Assembly: GCA_036524155.1 (NCBI GenBank)
Contig: DATDCV010000664.1
Location: forward strand, 1-31,547
Direction: 5' to 3'
From: DATDCV01 sp036524155
Lineage (GTDB): Bacteria; Verrucomicrobiota; Verrucomicrobiia; Limisphaerales; UBA8199
DNA: 31,547 nt
Shown here in pieces: positions 8,432-16,725 of the stretch. The stretch's first letter is position 1. Every line of letters starts with the position of its first letter. Position numbers and translations under genes: made by a program. Under the pieces are notes generated by a model. It ran no database searches. It saw nothing but the letters and a program-made list of their open reading frames with translations, and was not told the DNA's origin.

Positions 8432-9391
8432 TTAGAACCGCCAGGTCAGGCCGGCTCGAATGCGATAATCCGGCACGATTTGCAGCGCGGTGTTATCGCG
8501 CAGACCGGGCCAGTCCAGCGCCACTTGCGCGCTGATTTTGTCGTGCCAGGTGAAGACCAATTGCGGGCCGACGTAAACCGCCAGAATACCTGTATCCTCG
8601 GCTGCCTGGCCGCGGAACTCGTCGCGTCCTTTGACTTCGCCGGAGACGTTTGCCTCCACCGAGAGAGTGTAGTCTTCCGACAAGAGCACAAGGTAACCCG
8701 GCGCCGCCGACCAGATGAAGTCATTGGCAAACCGGTAATCGTAGTCACCGCGCGAGCGGATCGCGTATTGAACTGTGCCTGTCAGGAACAACCGGTCCCT
8801 GCGTGCGTAAGCGCTCGTGCCCACCAGGCCGTCGTAGGACCCACTGCCCAGGGTCAGGTCATGCCCGTGGATGCCGCTGGCGATGGGGCCCTCTTGTCCG
8901 GCGCCCTCCTGCGTTTCTTCTCTTAGTCGGCTCGTGCTGCCCGTCGGGAATTTGACTCCTGCCAAAACGCTCCAGACAAATGTCGAATGCCGCCGTTCGA
9001 ACCGCATAACCTCGTGAGTGGCAAGAAGCACACCGTCGCCAATCCCGGATTCCGTTCCCTCGTGGATTGCTGAGGCCTCTGGCCGCCTGAAACTCCGGTA
9101 GATGAATGGAAGATTCAGTTGCAGGCCAAAGCGTTCGGACACGTTGTAGCCGACCAGCACCTGCGTGATAGAACTATCCAGAGACTGGTCGGCTGGATTG
9201 GCCACCTCGTGCCCTTCATACTGCAACGTGCCATAGTGCGTGAACTGCTCGCCCAAACCCACGAACGGTCCCTGGCCGACTTCGCCGCGCGCCTGCCCGG
9301 CAGCGTAGATGGCGCACAGATCACAGCCCGACCCGCTGGGAATCCCAAGCAGCAGAGCCGCAGCCGCATGAATCAGGCAATTTGACCGCAC
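8432..9391 (-). CDS. Probable outer-membrane beta-barrel protein with a CxxC near the mature N-terminus
   Basis: The 319-aa protein starts with GTG at 9391; no better ATG lies close by. It has a hydrophobic leader (LIHAAAALLLGIP) followed by GCDLCAIYAA, with Cys23 and Cys26. The rest alternates polar and aromatic residues as in beta strands (for example YNVSERFGLQLNLPFIYRSF and RLFLTGTVQYAIRSRGDYDY) and it ends in TWRF, a C-terminal aromatic signature recognised by the BAM machinery. It resembles small 'transporter/MetA-pathway-phenol-degradation-like' barrels, but no function can be assigned. The two cysteines might form a disulfide, carry lipid (the lipobox is poor) or bind metal. It follows argA on the same strand after 147 bp. 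Confidence 0.7.
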   Translation of the reverse strand: MRSNCLIHAAAALLLGIPSGSGCDLCAIYAAGQARGEVGQGPFVGLGEQFTHYGTLQYEGHEVANPADQSLDSSITQVLVGYNVSERFGLQLNLPFIYRSFRRPEASAIHEGTESGIGDGVLLATHEVMRFERRHSTFVWSVLAGVKFPTGSTSRLREETQEGAGQEGPIASGIHGHDLTLGSGSYDGLVGTSAYARRDRLFLTGTVQYAIRSRGDYDYRFANDFIWSAAPGYLVLLSEDYTLSVEANVSGEVKGRDEFRGQAAEDTGILAVYVGPQLVFTWHDKISAQVALDWPGLRDNTALQIVPDYRIRAGLTWRF

Positions 9392-9538
9392 AAACGGCGA
9401 CCCAATCTCGCCGCAGTCGAGTTCGTGTCAAGCGGCCTGAACGGTGGGGAAGCGGCGCCGCATGGCCCTGAGCCTGCCTGATGGCCCTAACGACACGGCA
9501 GGCGTGGAAAAGGTTTACCCGATGCGTAACCCGGGCAG

Positions 9539-10819
9539 CTACTTCAGCTTCTTGACCAGGACCTTCGAATTCCGGCCGCTCTGTTCGTACTTCTCCCGGC
9601 GGCTGGGCGGGAGGTCCTCTGGCGAGCCTTCGACAAATCCCCCTTTGGACTGGAAATAGGTGAACGCCTGCGTTGAGAGGGCGATCAGCTCAGAAAATCC
9701 GAGCTCCCGGGCTTTGTTTTCCACGAATTGGATCAGCTTGCGGCCAATGCCCTGGTTTTCATGTGAGGGGCTGACAAAAAGAAAAGCGAGCTCGCCCTTG
9801 CTCTGTTCGGGGTAGCAATGGAGGGCAACACAAGCGACTGGGTTTTGGTCGATCTCAAAGATATAATAATCGCCGAGTTGTCGCTCGATGCTCGAGCGAG
9901 TGCGTTTGACCAGTTCCTCGCTGGCTACCGATGGTTTCGTGAGGTTAAGGATGCTGCGGATGTCTTTTTTCATCGCGCGGCGGATCTGCTGGAACTCATT
10001 GCAGTAGATCAGCGTGCCGACGCCTTCGTTGGTGAACACCTCGGCCAGTAAGCCCTCTTCCAGGGAACCATTGATGACATGCACGCGGGGCACACCGGCT
10101 TTGCAGGCGGCGACGGCGTGGATCGCCTTCGAAACCAGCGCGGGCGGAACTTCGCTCTTCTGGAGCGCAAGAACCGATTCCAGGTCGGCTACTGCCATCT
10201 GCCGGATCACCCGGTTGCCGACGACGATGCCGTCCTCGGTGGTGATAAACATCAATTTGGCGGCGGTGAGGGCCTCCGCCACGGCGACCGCGATGCTGTC
10301 CGAGTTGACCCGGTAGGTCTTGCCATCACCGTCGAAGCCGAGTGGTGGCAGCACCGGGATGATGCCGTTATCCAAGAGCTGCCGGCACATGTCCACGTCA
10401 ATCCGCTCGACTTTTCCGGTGAACAAGTGATCCACGCCGTGGATGATGCCCAGCGGGTGAGCGATCACGGTGTTCGTGCAGGCCGCGCGCAAATCATTCG
10501 CGGAAAGGCCCTCGAGAATTTCGTGCGTCAGGCGGTTGGCGGCGGTCAGCGCCAGCTTCAGCGTGCTTTCATCCGTGACGCCGCTGCCGTCGAGGTCTGA
10601 GGGAGTGAGGGCTTGCTCGGAGCCCAGGGCCCGGATCTGCGCTGAAGCACCGTGAACCAGGACGATCCGGATGTTCAAGGACCGGAGCACAGCAATATCC
10701 ATCAGGATGTTGCTGAAGTTCTCGCTGGTGACGATCGCTCCGTCGAAGCTGATCACGAACGTCTTTTCCCGGAATTGCGGGATGTACTTCAGGATGCCGC
10801 GGAGGTCGGTGAGTTTCAC
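9539..10819 (-). CDS. argA: Amino-acid N-acetyltransferase (N-acetylglutamate synthase), kinase-like plus GNAT domains
   Basis: It catalyses the first step of arginine biosynthesis, acetylation of glutamate by acetyl-CoA. The amino-acid-kinase-like domain (about residues 10-275) shows FVISFDGAIV, IVLVHGASAQI and the INGSLEEGLLAEVF stretch that ArgA proteins share. A GNAT acetyltransferase domain follows (about 290-426), with the acetyl-CoA loop FVSPSHENQGIGRKLIQFVE. The frame is open to 10927 within hisC, but homology begins at VKLTDLRGILKYIPQ. I therefore place the start at the GTG at 10819 (426 aa), which overlaps the hisC TGA as GTGA and suggests translational coupling. The length matches E. 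coli-type ArgA (about 440 aa). In this family arginine usually inhibits through the kinase-like domain. Confidence 0.92.
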   Translation of the reverse strand: MKLTDLRGILKYIPQFREKTFVISFDGAIVTSENFSNILMDIAVLRSLNIRIVLVHGASAQIRALGSEQALTPSDLDGSGVTDESTLKLALTAANRLTHEILEGLSANDLRAACTNTVIAHPLGIIHGVDHLFTGKVERIDVDMCRQLLDNGIIPVLPPLGFDGDGKTYRVNSDSIAVAVAEALTAAKLMFITTEDGIVVGNRVIRQMAVADLESVLALQKSEVPPALVSKAIHAVAACKAGVPRVHVINGSLEEGLLAEVFTNEGVGTLIYCNEFQQIRRAMKKDIRSILNLTKPSVASEELVKRTRSSIERQLGDYYIFEIDQNPVACVALHCYPEQSKGELAFLFVSPSHENQGIGRKLIQFVENKARELGFSELIALSTQAFTYFQSKGGFVEGSPEDLPPSRREKYEQSGRNSKVLVKKLK

Positions 10820-11949
10820 GTTAAGGTGGGTGGCTGGTCCGGCGATGGACCCGGATTGAGAACCTGTTGCAGGGCCTCGAGACACCGCTGGTTTTCTTTC
10901 GCGGTGCCGACCGAAATGCGAATCCACTCAGGCAATAGGTAGCCGCCCATCGGGCGGACAATCACGCCAAGTTTCTGCAATTCGGTGAAGACACGCTGGC
11001 CGTCCCCGACGCGGACAAGGATGAAATTCGCAGAGGAGGGGACGTATTCCAGGCCCATTTTGCGGAAGGTTCGCGAATAGAGCCTCAACCCCCGGGAGTT
11101 GTTCCGGCGCGTTCTGACAGCATGCCGGGTATCCTCCAGGGCCGCCAAGGCGCCCGCCTGGGCGACCGAGTTGTTGTTGAAGGGCTGCCGGATCTTTTCG
11201 AGCGCCGCGATAAACTCCGCGTGGGCGATCCCGTAGCCCAAACGGACGCCGGCGAGACCGTAGATCTTGGAGAAAGTGCGCATCAGAATCAGGTTGGGCT
11301 TGCGGCCCGCACGGATCACCGGCAAAAGGTCGATCGGTTCCTCGAGAAACTCGATGTAGGCCTCGTCGACGGCAATGACGACACTTTCGGGAACGGCCTC
11401 AATAAACCGGTTCAACGCCTCCGGGGAAACGGTCGTACCGGTTGGGTTGTTCGGGTTGGCGACAAATACCATTCGCGTCTGGGGCGTGATCGCCGCGAGC
11501 ATGGCATCCAGATCATGACCGAACTTCGTGGCGGGAACGACAACCAGCTTGGCGCCGAACAGCGCGGCCACGATTGGGTACACGGCAAAGCAGTATTCGG
11601 ATACGACCACCTGGGCGGGCGGCGGCAGCAGAGCGTGGCCCAGCAGCTCGATCAGTTCGTTGGAGCCGTTACCGAGGACCAGGTGAGTCGACGGAAGCTC
11701 CAGCTTCGCGGCGAGTTTTTCCTTGAGGTAGAAAGCGTTGCCGTCGGGATAGAGGTTTACTTGCGACAGGGCGTTGCGCATCGCCTTGAGCGCCAGCTTC
11801 GATGGCCCGAGCGGATTCTCGTTGGACGCCAGCTTGATGATATCGTCGGCGGGCAAGCCCAATTCGCGCGCGACTTCTTCAATCGGGCGGCCGGGCTGGT
11901 AAACCGGCAGGCTTTCGAGCACTGGATTGATGGGAAAGGGGAGCGGCAT
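10816..11949 (-). CDS. hisC: Histidinol-phosphate aminotransferase
   Basis: This PLP-dependent class I/II aminotransferase (377 aa) converts imidazole-acetol phosphate to histidinol phosphate in histidine biosynthesis and can also act on aromatic amino acids. The fold-type I signatures are clear: KLASNENPLGPS near the N-terminus, NPNNPTGT, DEAYIEF, and the Schiff-base lysine Lys228 in TFSKIYGLAGVRLGYG. The C-terminal Arg that binds the substrate carboxylate is in EWIRISVG. The gene overlaps the argA start by 4 bp and lies 54 bp downstream of pta, so pta-hisC-argA may form one transcript. No other his genes are in the window, as is usual when hisC is unlinked. Confidence 0.93.
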   Translation of the reverse strand: MPLPFPINPVLESLPVYQPGRPIEEVARELGLPADDIIKLASNENPLGPSKLALKAMRNALSQVNLYPDGNAFYLKEKLAAKLELPSTHLVLGNGSNELIELLGHALLPPPAQVVVSEYCFAVYPIVAALFGAKLVVVPATKFGHDLDAMLAAITPQTRMVFVANPNNPTGTTVSPEALNRFIEAVPESVVIAVDEAYIEFLEEPIDLLPVIRAGRKPNLILMRTFSKIYGLAGVRLGYGIAHAEFIAALEKIRQPFNNNSVAQAGALAALEDTRHAVRTRRNNSRGLRLYSRTFRKMGLEYVPSSANFILVRVGDGQRVFTELQKLGVIVRPMGGYLLPEWIRISVGTAKENQRCLEALQQVLNPGPSPDQPPTLT

Positions 11950-12003
11950 GGGATAGTAAACTTAGATATGCAAGGTCAGCCTTTGCGTTGTTTGTTCCGG
12001 CAG

Positions 12004-13098
12004 CTAAGCGGCTCCAGCATTGCCTTGGTCAGCCGGGGCCGTCTCTTCGTCGCCCGGCAATTTCTCGCCTGCGCCCGGGTAGAGCAGATGGTAATCGACC
12101 GCCTGAACGCCGACGATCGCGGCCACCCCGAGTATGTCGTGAGCACTGGACCCGCGTGACACATCGGCCGCCGGGCGGTCGAGCCCGAGGAGAATCTGGC
12201 CGTAGGCGTTGGCGCGGGCGACGTGGCGCACGAGCTTGCTCGCGATGTTTCCGGAATTCAGATCCGGAAAAATGAGAACGTTGGCGTCGCCCGCGATTTT
12301 GCCGTCGGGGGACTTGCGCGCCGCGATCTCGGGCACGAGAGCGGCGTCGACTTGGAGCTCACCATCGAAGACCGCCTCCAGTTTCTTTTCGGCCGCTTTC
12401 TTTTCCGCCAGTGCCGTCGCCGCCTGGACACGGCCAACTGACGGGTGGCTCGAGCTGCCCCGGGTCGAGAACGAAAGCAGGGCGACGCGGGGTCGCACAC
12501 CCAGCAGATGGCGGGCTAGTTGTGCCGTCGAGACGGCGATATCAGCCAGTTGCTCGACGTTAGGGTCCATGATCACGCCGCAATCGGCCATGAACAGCAC
12601 TCCGTCTTCCCCATACCGCGAATCTTCCACCTCCATCACCAGGCAACTCGAAGCGGTCGTCGTTTGCGGTGCGACTTTAATGATTTGGAACAAGGGTCTT
12701 AACACCCCGCTTCCATGCTGGTTGGCGCCCGACACGAAACCGTCCGCCTGGTGCATCGCCACCATCATCGCGCCGAAATAGTTGGGCTGCAGCATCGCGT
12801 CCCGGGCCTCGAAATTCTTCATGCCCTTGAACCGCCGCAGAATTTCGAACCGGTGGGCAAACCCCTCCAATTCTTCGCTCTCAGGCGGGTTGATGGTGCG
12901 GATGCCTTCCAGGGAGATGTTGAGCGCCGCGGCCACTTCCTTGATCTTCGTGCGGTCGCCCAGGAGAATGGGGGCGCCCAGCCGCAGCGAATAATACTGC
13001 CGCGCCGCTTGCAGCACACGCGGCTCGGTTCCTTCCGGGAACACGATCCGCTTTGGATGCCGTTGCAGCTTTTCGATGACACCACCGATAAATCGCAT
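12004..13098 (-). CDS. pta: Phosphate acetyltransferase (PTA/PTB family)
   Basis: The 364-aa protein belongs to the phosphate acetyl/butyryltransferase family (PF01515), which interconverts acetyl-CoA and acetyl phosphate. Motifs seen are RIVFPEGTEPRVLQAA at the N-terminus, a central AMMVAMHQADGFVSGANQ and the C-terminal PAADVSRGSSAHDILGVAAI, where the SxxD-type loop forms the active site. It is the short form that lacks the N-terminal DRTGG/AAA-like regulatory domain of enterobacterial Pta. Acetate kinase is not in the window. The C-terminal tail after residue 345 is acidic and low-complexity. Phosphotransbutyrylase activity cannot be excluded, though the sequence looks closer to Pta. Confidence 0.9.
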   Translation of the reverse strand: MRFIGGVIEKLQRHPKRIVFPEGTEPRVLQAARQYYSLRLGAPILLGDRTKIKEVAAALNISLEGIRTINPPESEELEGFAHRFEILRRFKGMKNFEARDAMLQPNYFGAMMVAMHQADGFVSGANQHGSGVLRPLFQIIKVAPQTTTASSCLVMEVEDSRYGEDGVLFMADCGVIMDPNVEQLADIAVSTAQLARHLLGVRPRVALLSFSTRGSSSHPSVGRVQAATALAEKKAAEKKLEAVFDGELQVDAALVPEIAARKSPDGKIAGDANVLIFPDLNSGNIASKLVRHVARANAYGQILLGLDRPAADVSRGSSAHDILGVAAIVGVQAVDYHLLYPGAGEKLPGDEETAPADQGNAGAA

Positions 13099-13158
13099 GG
13101 CGGCTTAAGTACCGCACCAAAGCAGTATTTTCAATGGTTTTTCCGCCAGGTCTCGATG

Positions 13159-16100
13159 CTATTGCCCCAACCCGAAGAAGAGTCGTGAACCCGGCACCGG
13201 AGTATTGGTATATGGGCTCCTCGCCCCCGCTACCGCGACATAGGGGCCGGCAGCGTCCGTCGAGCTGAGCAGCGGATGAGGACCGATCCAGGTGATGACC
13301 ACCTTTTGTCCGACCAGTGCCGCCGAGAGCAACGGCGGCGCGCCGACAACTGTCAGCGTGGCCGGTTCGGAGGTGAGGGAACCGTTGGCGCCGCCCACAA
13401 TGCAGGTGTATGTGCCTTGATCACGGCCCGTAACCGAGTTCAGGGTCAAGGTTGCATTGGTGGATCCGGGGAGGGCGCTGCCATCCTTCTGCCATTGGTA
13501 GCTTGTTCCCATAGCGACCACAGTGAAGGTCGCAGTGGTTCGGTAGTCGTTGGTGCGGCTGAACGGCTGCTGGACGATGTAAGGATCATTGACCGTGCGG
13601 AACGAAACATCGTCGAAGAAGCCCGCCGTTTCGGAAGTGGCAGGGGCGAAGATCGAGCACGCCAGCAGGTGAATCGAGTTGAACCCGACATTTGCTATGG
13701 GCAAATCATGCGCGAACGCCGCGTTGACCATGTCATCGACATAGAACCTGGCGTTTGCGGCGTGCGTGCCCGGATCGGGCGGGCCGACCAGGATGCGCGC
13801 GTGGTGCCAGCCTTGAGAGCGGGCAGCGGTGGTGTTGAAGTATTTCGTCGTTCCGGCGATGTTCCGGCTAAAGATCCCGGCGGTTCCATCGCTTACGCCG
13901 ATGATGGACGCCTGGTATTTGTTCGTATCGAGGTTGGGCCAGGCGCCGAGGAACAAGCGCTGCGCCGCGCCGCGCGGGAGCAGGAATCCAGTACTGTCGG
14001 CGCCGGATGGCATATTCGTGGTGAAATTCGCGAGGGCGAACTGGTCGCCATAATCGGGTGTCCCCGGGTCATAGAACTGCCAGTCGAGGAGGAGATTGCC
14101 ATAGTAACGCTGGCCGTTGTTGAACCGATAGGAGAGGTTGAGGAACGTCTCGTCGTTGTCGCCTCTGGTAACGGTAGTGTAGGCGGCTCCGATCATGAGG
14201 TTGCCGCTGTAGGGCGTGGCGCCGTCCGTGCCAGCCGGGTAAGTAAAGAAGTTAGGCGGAGAACTGCCCCACCAGGGGCAGGTAGCTGACGGGTTGTTGC
14301 CGTAGTTGTAATCGAGCGTCGTCCCGCCGACGCGCCCGCCGGCGTTATCGAGGCCGGTGGCGTAGGATTCGAAATCATCGAAGAACGAAAAGACAGCCTG
14401 GTTCAGCCGAAGCGCCGCCCCTGCGCTGGTGGTGCTCCCCGCGACGTTGGTGACGGTGACCGTATAAACGCCCTCGTCCGCGAGCGACGTGACGTGGATC
14501 GTCAGAACGGGTGTGGTGACTCCGGAGAAGTCGCCGGCGTTGCTCAAGGCCGCCCCGTTCTTTTTCCACTGATAGGTAAGCGATATGCCAGTGGCAACAA
14601 CGTCGAACTCGACCGTGCTGCCGTTGGAAGCCACCTGGCTGACCGGTTGCGTCGTGATCGCTGGCGGGTCGATCACGGTCAGAGTCGCCGTCGCGGTGTT
14701 GGTCGACCCTAGCCCGTTGGTAATCAGGCACGAGTAAGATCCCGCGTCAGAAGCGGTCACGGAGCTGATGCTCAGCGCCGAGGTGTTTGCGCCGCTAACC
14801 CGGGCGCCATCGTTTAGCGCTGTCGGGCCCTTGCTCCATTGATAATACAGGCTGGTTCCCGCCGCACTGACGGTGAAGGACGCGGTGGCGCCGGTGGCGA
14901 CGGTCTGATCGGTTGGCTGGGAGTTGATGGTCGGAGCGCTGGCCAGCACGAGCGCTACCGAGGCGCTGTCGGTCGCCCCTTCCGCATTGCTGAGATGACA
15001 CGAGTAACTCCCCGCATCTGTTGCGTCCACGCCCGTGATCGTCAAACTCGCAGTCGTGGCTCCCGTAATCCGCGTTCCGTTGACCAGTGGCGTGCCGCCC
15101 TTGTTCCATTGGTAATTGATTGGGTTAGAGGCGTGCGCGTTCACCGAGAAAGTGGCGGTGCCGCCTGCGCTCACGAAGACGGTTCCGCCCGGCGGGGTCT
15201 GGCTGTCGAGCGTCGGCGGGACTATGAGCGTCAGCGTCGCGGTGCCGACGACCGCCCCCGCGATGTTGCTCGCCAGGCAGGAGTAGTTCCCGGCATCGGT
15301 CTCGACCGTGCTCAAGATCGTGAGTGCGGGAGAATTGACACCGCTGAATCGTCCGCCGTCGGCGAGCGGCGCGCCGTTCTTCTGCCAGAAATAGAAGGGC
15401 GCGGGATTTCCGGTAACGCCCGTCACAGCGAAGGATGCGTTGGCGCCGGCGTTAACGGTCAGGTTCGTGGGGCCGGTGCCGATGCGAGGCGCCAGAGCGT
15501 TGTCCTGGAAGACAAAATCGTCAAAGTACCCCGTGGTATTTCCGTAATCACCGTTGACCTCGAGCAAGTTGAAGCCGCTGTTTGTCATCACGGCGTGGAT
15601 TAACGCGGGGGTGATCATGTCGTCGATAAAGAAAGAGGCCGGCGTATCGGCGCCGTTTTCGGCCCCGATCACAATGCGGGCATGGTGCCACCCAATCGAG
15701 CGCGTGGCGTTCGTCAGATAAAACCAGCCTTCGGGGTTCACGGCATCTGTGGCGCCAACAACCCTCGCCTGGTACATCGGCGCGCCGGAACCAGTGCCGG
15801 GCATGTAGGCTCCCAGGCTCAACCGCTGCGAGAGGAAGGTTGGCCACCAGTAATAATCCAGGTCCGGTGCGACCCCATCGTAATTGCAGAGGGCGACGTA
15901 TTCGAGGTAATCGCCGCCACCGCCGCCCCCCAGCGGGTCGTAAAACCACCATTCCATCACAAGGTTACTGTAATAAATCCCTCCCCCCGCACAGCGATAG
16001 GACAGGTTATACCACTCGACGTTATTTCCGTACAGCGCATTGTAGTTCTGCGCGCGGATCATGTTCGTCCCGCCGTGCGGCGCGACCGAGTACTCCGTGG

Positions 16101-16347
16101 CGACCACTTCCATGCCGGCCGCTGGATAGGCCGCCGACGAGAACCACGGATTTGTTCCTCCGTTCCCACCGGCGTTTGGCCCCAGGCTGTATGTCGCATC
16201 GAGTATTCCCCTGGCAAAGCCTTCAAAACCATCGAAGAACCCCGTGGCACGGCTGGCGCACGCCGCCAGAATAAACGCCAGCACGGCGGCGCGGGCGCAG
16301 GTTCGAGCGGATAGGATTTCGCCCGAAAAGGCCTTATTCGGTTTCAT
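13159..16347 (-). CDS. Large exported protein with Ig-like repeats and two copies of a lectin-like module
   Basis: The 1062-aa protein has an N-terminal export signal (VLAFILAACASRATG) with an LAAC lipobox at residues 27-30, so it may be a lipoprotein or be cut by signal peptidase I after ATG-FF. Its order is: module A (about 37-290, beginning FFDGFEGFARG); four Ig-like domains (about 290-655), each with a buried-Trp strand such as YQWNKGG or YQWSKGP and the DAGSYSC/DAGNYSC signature; a second copy of module A (about 660-915, beginning FFDDFESYATG); a fifth Ig-like domain (to about 1000); and a C-terminal segment ending SRLFFGLGQ. Both module copies share NLSYR, WWFYDP/WQFYDP, GWHHARI and the FYVDDM/FFIDDM motifs, implying duplication. 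A cell-surface or polysaccharide-binding role is likely but unproved. Ig-domain cysteines are present in some repeats only. Confidence 0.75.
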   Translation of the reverse strand: MKPNKAFSGEILSARTCARAAVLAFILAACASRATGFFDGFEGFARGILDATYSLGPNAGGNGGTNPWFSSAAYPAAGMEVVATEYSVAPHGGTNMIRAQNYNALYGNNVEWYNLSYRCAGGGIYYSNLVMEWWFYDPLGGGGGGDYLEYVALCNYDGVAPDLDYYWWPTFLSQRLSLGAYMPGTGSGAPMYQARVVGATDAVNPEGWFYLTNATRSIGWHHARIVIGAENGADTPASFFIDDMITPALIHAVMTNSGFNLLEVNGDYGNTTGYFDDFVFQDNALAPRIGTGPTNLTVNAGANASFAVTGVTGNPAPFYFWQKNGAPLADGGRFSGVNSPALTILSTVETDAGNYSCLASNIAGAVVGTATLTLIVPPTLDSQTPPGGTVFVSAGGTATFSVNAHASNPINYQWNKGGTPLVNGTRITGATTASLTITGVDATDAGSYSCHLSNAEGATDSASVALVLASAPTINSQPTDQTVATGATASFTVSAAGTSLYYQWSKGPTALNDGARVSGANTSALSISSVTASDAGSYSCLITNGLGSTNTATATLTVIDPPAITTQPVSQVASNGSTVEFDVVATGISLTYQWKKNGAALSNAGDFSGVTTPVLTIHVTSLADEGVYTVTVTNVAGSTTSAGAALRLNQAVFSFFDDFESYATGLDNAGGRVGGTTLDYNYGNNPSATCPWWGSSPPNFFTYPAGTDGATPYSGNLMIGAAYTTVTRGDNDETFLNLSYRFNNGQRYYGNLLLDWQFYDPGTPDYGDQFALANFTTNMPSGADSTGFLLPRGAAQRLFLGAWPNLDTNKYQASIIGVSDGTAGIFSRNIAGTTKYFNTTAARSQGWHHARILVGPPDPGTHAANARFYVDDMVNAAFAHDLPIANVGFNSIHLLACSIFAPATSETAGFFDDVSFRTVNDPYIVQQPFSRTNDYRTTATFTVVAMGTSYQWQKDGSALPGSTNATLTLNSVTGRDQGTYTCIVGGANGSLTSEPATLTVVGAPPLLSAALVGQKVVITWIGPHPLLSSTDAAGPYVAVAGARSPYTNTPVPGSRLFFGLGQ

Positions 16348-16401
16348 GTGATTTCAATCTTCCTTTTTCCGGCCCATGCGCTTTGTGGAAAGTTGGAGCC
16401 C

Positions 16402-16593
16402 TTATTCAATATCCCATTCCGTACCATCGGGATCGTGATCATCCGCGCCAATTTCGAGAAAAGATTTCGCCTCATGGAGCGCATTCTCGTAAGTGAAGGC
16501 TTCCAGGCGCATGGTGTTCTTTTTGCCAAGAGTGTTTTCGTATTCCAGCCCGAACGCGTCGCCGGCCTGGTCAACAATTCGAGCGATTTTCAT
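16402..16593 (-). CDS. Small acidic hypothetical protein (63 aa)
   Basis: I do not recognise the family. The ORF starts at ATG 16593 and encodes MKIARIVDQAGDAFGLEYEN followed by a mixed hydrophobic/acidic sequence ending in GADDHDPDGTEWDIE. The composition is balanced, with no low-complexity shadow look, and a strongly acidic C-terminus. It fits the gap between the RluA gene and the Ig-repeat gene on the same strand. No strong Shine-Dalgarno is visible. It could be a small cytosolic adaptor. Confidence 0.55.
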   Translation of the reverse strand: MKIARIVDQAGDAFGLEYENTLGKKNTMRLEAFTYENALHEAKSFLEIGADDHDPDGTEWDIE

Positions 16594-16725
16594 AGGTTCA
16601 CGGAGTCAGCTGCGACCGCAGGGAAGCACGATTGGCACATGCGCATAATCATCTGCCGTTCCCGGAGGAACACAAGCTGCGATTTCGAGCAGCTCGCAGC
16701 GCACGCGGCCGCGAGACGGATTTTC

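Noticed and set aside
7880..8926. Plus-strand open frame (348 aa) across the CoaB-like and beta-barrel genes
   Set aside because: It spans two recognisable minus-strand genes and their intergenic gap, so it is a shadow.
9472..9503. Hairpin GCCTGCC/GGCAGGC as terminator of argA
   Set aside because: The 7-bp stem has an 18-nt loop and no T-run on either strand, so a rho-independent terminator is not supported.
11122..12159. Plus-strand open frame (345 aa) opposite hisC and pta
   Set aside because: It is antisense to two well-supported genes and shows Arg/Gly/Gln-rich shadow composition.
13276..14289. Plus-strand open frame (337 aa) opposite the Ig-repeat gene
   Set aside because: The Ig-repeat protein has clear repeat motifs on the minus strand; this frame is a shadow.
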